This document shows, in pieces, positions 12,727 to 18,982 of a DNA stretch of 57,011 nucleotides. The stretch covers positions 1 through 57,011 of the IMG/VR virus record IMGVR_UViG_3300044984_002188; one strand, 5' to 3'. Position numbers and translations under genes: made by a program. Source of the DNA: a virus. Position 1 is the stretch's first letter. The number at the start of each line of letters is the position of its first letter. The notes under the pieces are model-generated. The model was not told the DNA's origin. It did no database searches and worked only from the letters and a program-made list of their open reading frames with translations.

Positions 12727-13146
12727 ATGATTGTAGATTATAATTATAAACCTTATGTACATATTGTTACATCTGCACCCGCAGCAACATTAGAGTACAC
12801 TCCTCCATTTAAAAATAATAAGGGGTTTATATTTTTTGTTGGAGTAGATGATAATAGTTCAGCATATTATCCAACAATAACATTATCTACACCAGATAAT
12901 ACTGGTATAACTTTTTCTTCTTTATTCGAAACTGGTAGTTTTGGAGATATGTTTATGCAATTTAAAAGAGATACTAATTCCACGACTACATCACGATCTT
13001 TTGATATGGCAATGGTACGGGGTGGTTCATCAAACCAACATAATTCTTCATTTTTTCCATTTACATATCAAAAAATTACAATTAACGCTGATGACACACC
13101 AGGATCAAACTGGGTAACGGCTCCAGTAATAATAACACTCTATTAA
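12727..13146 (+). CDS. Probable virion protein, beta-rich
   Basis: 139 residues with a high Thr/Ser/Asn content and beta-like pattern (FKNNKGFIFFVGVDDNSS; PTITLSTPDNTGITFSS). It resembles capsid decoration or fibre proteins in composition only. The late-type box upstream supports late expression. It is the first of three consecutive beta-rich genes. Confidence 0.5.
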   Translation: MIVDYNYKPYVHIVTSAPAATLEYTPPFKNNKGFIFFVGVDDNSSAYYPTITLSTPDNTGITFSSLFETGSFGDMFMQFKRDTNSTTTSRSFDMAMVRGGSSNQHNSSFFPFTYQKITINADDTPGSNWVTAPVIITLY

Positions 13147-13148
13147 AA

Positions 13149-13424
13149 ATGAGATTATATAAAAAAATAAAACCTTTGTTATCCGGTGCTACTCCTTCTA
13201 TAACTAATAAAGGGGTTTTATTAATTAATACTTCAGCAAGTGTTGTTGATTGTAGTGTAAATATATTAAATGTTGATAATACTATTTCAACATTAGAATT
13301 AACCCTTAATTCAATTTCTGCAACTACTCTATCTATTTCATCATTCCCAAATTTTACATTAATTCCATTTCACATTACTAGTTGGACAAGCGCATCCGCT
13401 ATTAACGGATACGAACTTTTTTAA
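13149..13424 (+). CDS. Small beta-rich virion protein, paralogue A
   Basis: 91 residues. It begins MRLYKKIKPL and ends SAINGYELF, matching the next gene (MRTFKKLKEF ... QAMKAYELF). Both share GVLxxN in the first third and W-T-x-A/S near the end, so they are tandem duplicates. Composition suggests a decoration or small fibre protein. No Shine-Dalgarno site is visible. Confidence 0.55.
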   Translation: MRLYKKIKPLLSGATPSITNKGVLLINTSASVVDCSVNILNVDNTISTLELTLNSISATTLSISSFPNFTLIPFHITSWTSASAINGYELF

Positions 13425-13425
13425 G

Positions 13426-13433
13426 AATAAATA
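13426..13433 (+). promoter_or_regulatory. T4-like late promoter (AATAAATA)
   Basis: AATAAATA 5 bases before ATG 13439. Confidence 0.6.
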
Positions 13434-13438
13434 ATATT

Positions 13439-13690
13439 ATGAGAACATTTAAAAAATTAAAAGAATTTGGAACTACCGTTGCTGGAGCCACTGGTGGCAG
13501 AAGTAATGAAGGAGTATTATTTGTCAACGGTGGTGTCGCTGGAACACTCACAGTACAGAGTTTAGCTCCAACAGGAGCAATTACATCCGTGGGTCCAATT
13601 TCTCTTGGAGCAAATCAAACTTTGATTTATCCAATTTTTACATATGGCTGGACTGCAAGTCAAGCTATGAAAGCTTACGAATTATTTTAA
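13439..13690 (+). CDS. Small beta-rich virion protein, paralogue B
   Basis: 83 residues, Gly/Thr-rich and beta-like, tandem paralogue of 13149-13424 (shared basic start, GVLFVNGG versus GVLLINTS, and YELF end). Its own late octamer 5 bases before the ATG implies abundant late expression, as expected for a virion surface protein. Function inferred from composition only. Confidence 0.55.
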   Translation: MRTFKKLKEFGTTVAGATGGRSNEGVLFVNGGVAGTLTVQSLAPTGAITSVGPISLGANQTLIYPIFTYGWTASQAMKAYELF

Positions 13691-13693
13691 ATT

Positions 13694-13900
13694 GTGTCTA
13701 AAGAGATTAGATGTCTCATTACCAATAATCTTCTTAAAAAAGGTGAGTGGTTTTGGCTATCGTGGGAAATGGATGCGGCAATCTCAGCACCGGGTCTAGC
13801 AGAGTTAGAAATGCGCCGTCATGATCCTGACGATGACTTTGCTAGAATGTTGTGGCAAGAATGGGAATGGACTCGAGAAATCGGAAACCCAGATCTTTAA
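13694..13900 (+). CDS. Small acidic unknown protein (GTG start)
   Basis: 68 residues, acidic and Trp-rich (KKGEWFWLSWEMD; DPDDDFARMLWQEWEW). The only upstream start is GTG 13694, 4 bases after the previous stop. It converges with 13897-14541, overlapping by 4 bases. No family recognised. Confidence 0.5.
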   Translation: MSKEIRCLITNNLLKKGEWFWLSWEMDAAISAPGLAELEMRRHDPDDDFARMLWQEWEWTREIGNPDL

Positions 13901-14541
13901 TTTCCCAACATTCTAGAAATCTTTTGTGATACCGATTCCTTGACTGTTTTCCAGTTTTTGCTAGGAAGTTCGTATTTTCCTTCATCTTCTGGTTCTTCTT
14001 CATCGCCCATTACATTATCAGATGCATCAAGTCTTACGTCCTGAGCATCAGCATCACCATCTCTATCAACGTCAGTAGGTTTAGAGTCATGTGCCCATGG
14101 GAAAGACGGTAGTCTACCAATTTCTTCTGTACCTGAATCTGGATCTGTTGGATTAAATGAGTCGTCAGCATCTCCATGATAGCCAGTTTCTACACGTTGT
14201 ACACCAGTACCAGTAGCTTGTTTTTCAGCCCTGACTTCTGCAACTCTATCTTGAAATCCATCAAAATCAAAATCACTTAGTTCTCCACCACCAGAACTTT
14301 TAGCAGCGGCAGCTGCTTTAGCAGCAGCTTCTCTATTCTCACGCCGCTTTACAGTATCTGCAGCTTCACGAGCTCTTTTTGCAGCTATTCCTGCTTCACT
14401 GCGATTTGGCTTATTAGCCTCGGTAATCATCTGGTTTCTTAACTCACGTTGTTCTGCAAGAATTTCAAATCCTTTTATTTGAGATTGTACACCAGCTTGA
14501 TTTAAGGAATGAATCCAACCGTAATAACCTTTGTTCTTCAT
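13897..14541 (-). CDS. Internal head protein with EF-hand-like loop
   Basis: 214 residues from ATG 14541, chosen because ACTAAATA lies 5 bases upstream (a longer frame to 14562 would cross it). The N-terminal 41 residues end at MITEA, a good prohead-protease site. An Ala/Arg/Lys-rich helix follows, then an acidic half with DVDRDGDADAQD (12 residues, D at 1, 3, 5, 9 and 12), which fits a calcium-binding EF-hand or dockerin loop. Role in the head is inferred. Confidence 0.6.
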   Translation of the reverse strand: MKNKGYYGWIHSLNQAGVQSQIKGFEILAEQRELRNQMITEANKPNRSEAGIAAKRAREAADTVKRRENREAAAKAAAAAKSSGGGELSDFDFDGFQDRVAEVRAEKQATGTGVQRVETGYHGDADDSFNPTDPDSGTEEIGRLPSFPWAHDSKPTDVDRDGDADAQDVRLDASDNVMGDEEEPEDEGKYELPSKNWKTVKESVSQKISRMLGN

Positions 14542-14546
14542 ATTAT

Positions 14547-14554
14547 TATTTAGT
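14547..14554 (-). promoter_or_regulatory. Late-type promoter (ACTAAATA)
   Basis: ACTAAATA 5 bases before the ATG at 14541. It shares one base with the -35 box of the plus-strand early promoter at 14554. Confidence 0.6.
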
Positions 14555-14581
14555 TGACACAAAAGTTCTATGTGCTATACT
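14554..14581 (+). promoter_or_regulatory. Sigma70-like promoter
   Basis: TTGACA (14554-14559), 16-base spacer, TATACT (14576-14581), 6 bases, ATG 14588. Confidence 0.75.
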
Positions 14582-14587
14582 CCCTCT

Positions 14588-14722
14588 ATGACTTATGGTT
14601 CACACGGTGCAGGTAAGGGAAGTTCACCCAGACACGTAAATTTGGAACAATATGGTAAAAATTATGAAGCAATTTTTAAAAAGAAGCCAGTAAAGAAAAA
14701 GTCTAAAAAATCACCTAAATAA
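14588..14722 (+). CDS. 44-residue basic peptide
   Basis: A short frame starting MTYGSHGAGKGSSPRHVN and ending in a Lys-rich tail (FKKKPVKKKSKKSPK). Its ATG sits 6 bases after a TATACT -10 box, the pattern shared by other early genes, which supports real coding. tRNA-Tyr follows 5 bases after the stop. The basic tail suggests nucleic-acid binding; no family recognised. Confidence 0.6.
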   Translation: MTYGSHGAGKGSSPRHVNLEQYGKNYEAIFKKKPVKKKSKKSPK

Positions 14723-14727
14723 ACTAC

Positions 14728-14810
14728 GCAAGAGTACTCAAGCGGTCAACGAGAGCAGATTGTAAATCTGCTGATTAATTTCTACGAAGGTTCGAATCCC
14801 TCCTCTTGCA
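14728..14810 (+). tRNA. tRNA-Tyr (GTA)
   Basis: An 83-base tRNA with a long variable arm (class II). Acceptor GCAAGAG pairs with CTCTTGC, anticodon stem GCAGA/TCTGC with GTA anticodon, T-loop TTCGAAT, discriminator A. CCA is not encoded. Confidence 0.92.
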
Positions 14811-14818
14811 TTTATTAT

Positions 14819-14846
14819 TTGACTTCTCCTTGGATATGTGTATAAT
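14819..14846 (+). promoter_or_regulatory. Sigma70-like promoter
   Basis: TTGACT (14819-14824), 16-base spacer, TATAAT (14841-14846), 6 bases, ATG 14853. Confidence 0.75.
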
Positions 14847-14852
14847 ATGACC

Positions 14853-15209
14853 ATGAAAACACCTCCAGATCCAATTAAAAAAAATTCATATCATATTTCA
14901 GAGTCTGTATTAAAACAAATGGATGAAGCCAAGCGAGTTAAAAAAATGTATAAAACTCCTAAACATTACGAATATGATCCATCTCTAAATGGTTTGACCG
15001 AACCTGGGTCAAACCAAGTTGCTATCAATCAAGCACTCAATGATAGAATGAAAGAATTGCAGACTAGAAATATGGCTTTAGAAAGCAGACTTGAAAGGCT
15101 TGAAGCAGTTTTAAGTTCTAAACACTTTCTTGACTTTACTAGTAAGTTAGAAGAAATGACTGATAAACTAGATGATCTTCAATCTAAAATAGATTTACTT
15201 GACGAATAA
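14853..15209 (+). CDS. Coiled-coil unknown protein
   Basis: 118 residues with a C-terminal coiled coil (MALESRLERLEAVLSSKH and EEMTDKLDDLQSKIDLLDE). I chose ATG 14853 because it lies 6 bases after TATAAT; in-frame GTG 14838 and ATG 14847 lie in or against the promoter. Leaderless mRNA predicted. No family recognised. Confidence 0.6.
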   Translation: MKTPPDPIKKNSYHISESVLKQMDEAKRVKKMYKTPKHYEYDPSLNGLTEPGSNQVAINQALNDRMKELQTRNMALESRLERLEAVLSSKHFLDFTSKLEEMTDKLDDLQSKIDLLDE

Positions 15210-15212
15210 ATA
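15205..15212 (+). promoter_or_regulatory. Possible late promoter (AATAAATA)
   Basis: AATAAATA overlaps the stop codon of the previous gene, 20 bases before ATG 15233, with CGGAG between. Could serve the 15233-16366 gene block. Confidence 0.4.
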
Positions 15213-15232
15213 AACCGGAGTATATTATTATT

Positions 15233-15406
15233 ATGCCTAACTCAAAACAACGTATTACCAAGCGTGCTCATAGAAAGCGTGAAGAACGCATGAAGCGTAA
15301 TCGTATTCAGAGCCTTATGAAGGCTCGTGTTGGTACACTTCGCAGTCTTGACGCGAGTGGACAACTTCCTGTATGTGTCAAGGAAAAGAGACTGCCCAAT
15401 GGCTAA
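15233..15406 (+). CDS. 57-residue highly basic protein
   Basis: A short frame with an Arg/Lys-rich first half (KQRITKRAHRKREERMKRNR). CGGAG lies about 12 bases before the ATG. It overlaps the next start by 8 bases (ATGGCTAA), supporting translation coupling. The basic helix suggests RNA or DNA binding; no family recognised. Confidence 0.55.
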   Translation: MPNSKQRITKRAHRKREERMKRNRIQSLMKARVGTLRSLDASGQLPVCVKEKRLPNG

Positions 15407-15695
15407 AACTGCCACAATGATGTCGTTTGATGAACTTCGAAAGAAGTATGATCATATTGATTGTTTTTTCACATATTATAATGGAGAGAAATCTTCTTTT
15501 GATTTTTATGGCACTGATGCAAATGGAACCGAGGTTCGTATTTCCATTGGTGGATGTCCTGCATGGATCAAGACCATTGAGTTTGGTCCTAAAGACCCTC
15601 TAAATATTAGTGATTCAATCGAACGTCATGTTCGTTTTGTTTCTGTAACAGATAACCGTGGTAAGCAAGTTTACGAACAATTTTTTGATGTCTAA
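15399..15695 (+). CDS. Unknown protein
   Basis: 98 residues, mixed alpha/beta composition (FFTYYNGEKSSFDFYG; VRISIGGCPAWIKTIEFG). I chose ATG 15399, preceded by AAGGAAAAG and coupled to the upstream gene's stop; the longer frame (15327) lies inside that gene. No family recognised. Confidence 0.6.
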   Translation: MAKTATMMSFDELRKKYDHIDCFFTYYNGEKSSFDFYGTDANGTEVRISIGGCPAWIKTIEFGPKDPLNISDSIERHVRFVSVTDNRGKQVYEQFFDV

Positions 15696-15704
15696 AGGAA
15701 ACTA

Positions 15705-16157
15705 ATGGGAAATTCAGATCATAACGATTTTAGAAATTGGCAAAATGGTGACGATAGCGAAGAGAACAATCCGAATAACGGATTCTTCTTCTTTGGTAAT
15801 TCTAGCCCAGAGTTTAAGAAGATGTGGGATCAAATGCGTAACGGTGAAAACCCTGCAGATAGCCTTCGTGACTATCTTAACATGGATGACATTTTAAATG
15901 AGTGGACTAAGGAAGATAAGAAGAAACACTTTAATCCAAATAATAAGTTTAATCCAAACAATCCACCAAAGCCTTCACGTAAACCTATTCGAAATAAACC
16001 TAAAACTACACCGTTTACTCAAGAAGAATATTTTAAACTTATTGAGATTCGTGGATACCTTGCTATCCAGGAACAGTTTGCACATGTCAAGGCACTAGAT
16101 AAATTGCTTAATCAAATTATTATTAAGCCAATTGATAATTTAGGAGAATTCCAATGA
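15705..16157 (+). CDS. Asn/Pro/Lys-rich unknown protein
   Basis: 150 residues: a low-complexity Asn/Asp/Gly start, a Pro/Lys/Asn-rich linker and a helical C-terminal 50 residues (TQEEYFKLIEIRGYLAIQEQ). AAAGGAAACT precedes the ATG. Function unknown; overlaps the next gene as ATGA. Confidence 0.6.
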   Translation: MGNSDHNDFRNWQNGDDSEENNPNNGFFFFGNSSPEFKKMWDQMRNGENPADSLRDYLNMDDILNEWTKEDKKKHFNPNNKFNPNNPPKPSRKPIRNKPKTTPFTQEEYFKLIEIRGYLAIQEQFAHVKALDKLLNQIIIKPIDNLGEFQ

Positions 16158-16366
16158 CATATATTGCAGGTGAAGCATACGATAAGGGCTATAAAGCCCG
16201 TATGGGTGGTGCAGAGAAAGCATCTAATGTCTATGAGTCTACAAGTGTATATTGGCAAGAATGGGCTACTGGTTGGGACGATGCTCACACCAAGATAATT
16301 AATGAAGCCAGACAAAATGCTGGCTGTTCAAAACCTAAGTGTTGTAAGACATTTATTCAAGAATAA
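16154..16366 (+). CDS. RMF/CrpP-like small protein candidate
   Basis: 70 residues. The pattern AYDKGYKARMGG ... NVY ... YWQEWATGWDDAH matches the order of conserved positions in ribosome modulation factor and CrpP-like proteins (G-x-x-A-x-x-G, an N-P/V-Y, then W-x-x-GW-x-x-A). RMF dimerises and silences ribosomes in bacteria; a phage relative could act on host translation. The match is by motif spacing only. A Cys-rich end (GCSKPKCCK) is unusual for RMF. Last gene before the terminator. Confidence 0.45.
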   Translation: MTYIAGEAYDKGYKARMGGAEKASNVYESTSVYWQEWATGWDDAHTKIINEARQNAGCSKPKCCKTFIQE

Positions 16367-16391
16367 AAAAAATCCCCGAAAGGGGATTTTT
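16366..16391. terminator. Bidirectional Rho-independent terminator
   Basis: AAATCCCC-GAAA-GGGGATTT with A-run before and T-run after, placed between the convergent genes ending at 16366 and 16390. Works in both directions. Confidence 0.85.
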
Positions 16392-17106
16392 AAATATAAT
16401 CTTCTTCATTTAAAATATCTAAAAATCCTAAATCGTATTCTTCAACAAAACTTTTAGAAGGATATGAAATCCAATGAATATCTTTCTTAGATCTTATAGC
16501 CATCTTACCTGAAGGATTTCTTTGTTGAAATCTTTTAAGATATCTTTTAGTTTCGCTATCTGGAATATGTTTCCATGCCTTGGCGTTTTTAAAATTCTTA
16601 AATTCAACATCATCAACATCAAACATTTCTACTGGCATACGACTAAACATAGGTATATCTAATGGTTTTTCATATCCCATTACTGCACCAGAATTCTGTA
16701 CAGTTTGAGGTGTGCCAAGAGTACCGGGAGCACCACCACCAGAAACCATACCAGTACCCATATCTTCGTTAATTAATAAACCAGATTCTAGATAACCTTC
16801 AATAAAGAATAAAAATTCACTAGAATTCAATCCCAATAATTCTGCTTCTTCATTAAACATTTGAAAAGTAGAAACATAACTAGCTAAACGTGCTTTTGTA
16901 TAACTCATGGGAAGTTGATCAAAAATCTTCTTCAATTTAATTATAAAATATTCGTAAGGATCTATGCTACTTTCAGGTTTAAGTAGATTACCATTTGCAT
17001 CGATTACTCCAGATGAAAAAGCTGCTAGACTCGTATAAGGAGCCGTAATAGTTTCAGAAAATTTGGATAATGAGAATGAAGGTATGTAAGCTGATGAAGA
17101 CTGCAT
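16390..17106 (-). CDS. Probable virion/internal protein
   Basis: 238 residues, last gene of the minus-strand late operon. No family is recognised. L/I-x-E candidates include LINED (E114). A Gly-rich linker (about 119-128) separates two folded-looking halves; the C-terminal half is basic (KRYLKRFQQRNPSGKMAIRSKKD). ACTAAATA lies 7 bases before the ATG, so it has its own late promoter. Confidence 0.55.
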   Translation of the reverse strand: MQSSSAYIPSFSLSKFSETITAPYTSLAAFSSGVIDANGNLLKPESSIDPYEYFIIKLKKIFDQLPMSYTKARLASYVSTFQMFNEEAELLGLNSSEFLFFIEGYLESGLLINEDMGTGMVSGGGAPGTLGTPQTVQNSGAVMGYEKPLDIPMFSRMPVEMFDVDDVEFKNFKNAKAWKHIPDSETKRYLKRFQQRNPSGKMAIRSKKDIHWISYPSKSFVEEYDLGFLDILNEEDYI

Positions 17107-17113
17107 ATACTAA

Positions 17114-17121
17114 TATTTAGT
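17114..17121 (-). promoter_or_regulatory. Late-type promoter (ACTAAATA)
   Basis: ACTAAATA 7 bases before the ATG at 17106; it overlaps the stop of the upstream gene. Confidence 0.55.
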
Positions 17122-17515
17122 TTTCAGCCTGTAACAACTTTCGATCAACTCTAGGGTCTGTATTAATTTTATTATAATTAACTTCTGGAATAGATACAGC
17201 ACCAAATTCCAAAAATACTAGAAATGATTTCAAATATGAATGTAATCTTGGTTCTAGTTTAAAAAAGAGAATTCTAATGCAATTCTCTTCACCAAACACA
17301 TTTCTTAAAATTATAATATGGTTCATTATAAGACGTTCTCTTATAGATTTTAACGTCTTATGCTTATGAATTTTTTGTAATAGTCTCTTAACGTACTTAA
17401 TACGCTTTAAATCATCAATAAATTCATTTTTTCCAGAACATTCTGGATTAAAATAAGTCTTTTGACAGAAGTCTAAAAAGTCTTCCTCATTCAAAAAGCT
17501 ACTTTTTGGATTCAT
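17117..17515 (-). CDS. Conserved T4-like phage protein of unknown function
   Basis: 132 residues from ATG 17515, which follows the previous gene by 7 bases; a longer frame to 17551 would overlap it. The run FNPECSGKNEFIDDLKRIKY, then KSIRERLIMNHIIILRNVFG and RILFFKLEP, matches from memory a protein common in T4-like marine phages, always without a known function. Mostly helical, soluble. Confidence 0.65.
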   Translation of the reverse strand: MNPKSSFLNEEDFLDFCQKTYFNPECSGKNEFIDDLKRIKYVKRLLQKIHKHKTLKSIRERLIMNHIIILRNVFGEENCIRILFFKLEPRLHSYLKSFLVFLEFGAVSIPEVNYNKINTDPRVDRKLLQAEN

Positions 17516-17522
17516 TGTTATA

Positions 17523-18068
17523 TTAATGCATGCAGCCACAATCGGTCCCACTATTTAATGAAGAATCACCACCGGGTACAATTGCTATATTAAGTTTCTT
17601 TAAGAAATTTGGTTGTTTGGTAACAGTAACAGATAAAGTTAATGAATGTCCTAATTTTTCTTTAATTCCATCACCTTGACTGAAACCATTTACACTTACA
17701 TCATCATATGGATTCTGACCGTATACACCTAGTTGTGGACTACCATATTGAACTAGTTCAAACGAATTTGGTCCATCTTGGAGTGCTGATTTATATCCAA
17801 AATCAAAACCAAAATGGTTTAATTTTTGTTTAATAACTGCCATTACTCCATCTGGATCAATGTATTCTCTTGATGAGAATCCATAAAGCATAGCATTAAT
17901 AGCATCAATTGAATGTGGAAGCTTTATATTAAAAGTACCTTTGTCAGTTAAAGCTGATTGACCTAATCGACCTTGAGGATCACCAATGTAAAGTCCACCA
18001 CCAAAGGTTTGTTCTGGTGCGTTTTCTTGTAATACGTTAATTTTGTTTAATAATTGTTTAAATTTCAT
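17523..18068 (-). CDS. Internal/virion protein with targeting leader
   Basis: 181 residues starting MKFKQLLNKINVLQENAPEQ; the LQE (E15) fits a prohead-protease cut. The mature part is Gly/Pro-containing and beta-like, with repeated YG and QDGPNSF segments. It ends in DCGCMH. No family recognised. ACTAAATA lies 12 bases upstream. Confidence 0.6.
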   Translation of the reverse strand: MKFKQLLNKINVLQENAPEQTFGGGLYIGDPQGRLGQSALTDKGTFNIKLPHSIDAINAMLYGFSSREYIDPDGVMAVIKQKLNHFGFDFGYKSALQDGPNSFELVQYGSPQLGVYGQNPYDDVSVNGFSQGDGIKEKLGHSLTLSVTVTKQPNFLKKLNIAIVPGGDSSLNSGTDCGCMH

Positions 18069-18080
18069 TGGTGTTCTTTA

Positions 18081-18088
18081 TATTTAGT
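18081..18088 (-). promoter_or_regulatory. Late-type promoter (ACTAAATA)
   Basis: ACTAAATA 12 bases before the ATG at 18068; it overlaps the stop of the upstream gene. Confidence 0.5.
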
Positions 18089-18980
18089 TCTGAATTATTT
18101 TCTTATTCATTAACCCATACAAATTAGGATCATATGGTTTTGTGAGTAAAGAATTCAATGTATTAGCAGAAATAACCTTAGTTACATTCTCTAACTTATT
18201 ATTTGGTAAAACCTCTGTACTCTCTTTTAACATATCGGTTACGGATTTGGTACTCCAGGTCCTACAAGCCCAGTAGCGTGCCTTCCAGCGAGGTCCAGGG
18301 GTATCACATCTGTGTCTTGCACGAAAATTACGACGACGAGCTGGATTATCTCGCTTAATTTCCATATTAGGGTCACCAAAATTAACTTTAACCACATTAC
18401 CTTTATCATTCTTTACAAAAACTTTATACTTTTTAACATCACCAGACATAATTTTATTCAATTTTACTTTTTTGTTTCCTTCTTCATATATTTCAATTTT
18501 TTCATTGTATTCATTATATGAAGTCTCTTCAATATTATCTACAAACCCCATGACTGTATTAGCTTCAAAAATTTCAGTACTTTCACAATTATTATTTAAA
18601 AAAGTTACATGATAAAGCCCATTAGACTCTTCAATATAATCTACTTCTAACATCTGACCAGATTCATTGATAATTACATCACAAGGAAGCAATTCATGTG
18701 CTTCGATGGTATCAAAATTCATTGTAAATACTTTAGAAGCACCTTTTACTGCAAACAAATTATAAGATTCTTTAATTTCAGAAACACCAGTTTTTACAAA
18801 TACTGGATTATTGCCTTTACTCTCTGTAATTTCTTTTTTGCTTTTAACAGTTTTCTTATCAGCATTACGCTTTTTAATAGAACTAGAATTACTGTTGGCA
18901 GCTTTTTTAGCTAGCCATTTACCAAGTCCTGTTTCTGCAAAAATCTTTTCAAGGAGAATGTTAACATTTTTAGAATTCAT
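18084..18980 (-). CDS. Internal/virion protein with basic RARH-C module
   Basis: 298 residues. The leader NILLEKIFAETG offers L-x-E at E11. A Lys-rich region (about 24-52) and a beta-rich middle follow. A strongly conserved-looking basic module (about 200-245) contains VNFGDPNMEIKR, RRRNFRARHRCD and KARYWACRTW. I recall this module in structural proteins of T4-like marine phages; its function is unknown, but the Cys/His/Arg pattern suggests metal or nucleic-acid binding. AGGAAC precedes the ATG, so it is read from the upstream gene's transcript. Confidence 0.65.
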   Translation of the reverse strand: MNSKNVNILLEKIFAETGLGKWLAKKAANSNSSSIKKRNADKKTVKSKKEITESKGNNPVFVKTGVSEIKESYNLFAVKGASKVFTMNFDTIEAHELLPCDVIINESGQMLEVDYIEESNGLYHVTFLNNNCESTEIFEANTVMGFVDNIEETSYNEYNEKIEIYEEGNKKVKLNKIMSGDVKKYKVFVKNDKGNVVKVNFGDPNMEIKRDNPARRRNFRARHRCDTPGPRWKARYWACRTWSTKSVTDMLKESTEVLPNNKLENVTKVISANTLNSLLTKPYDPNLYGLMNKKIIQN

Positions 18981-18982
18981 GA

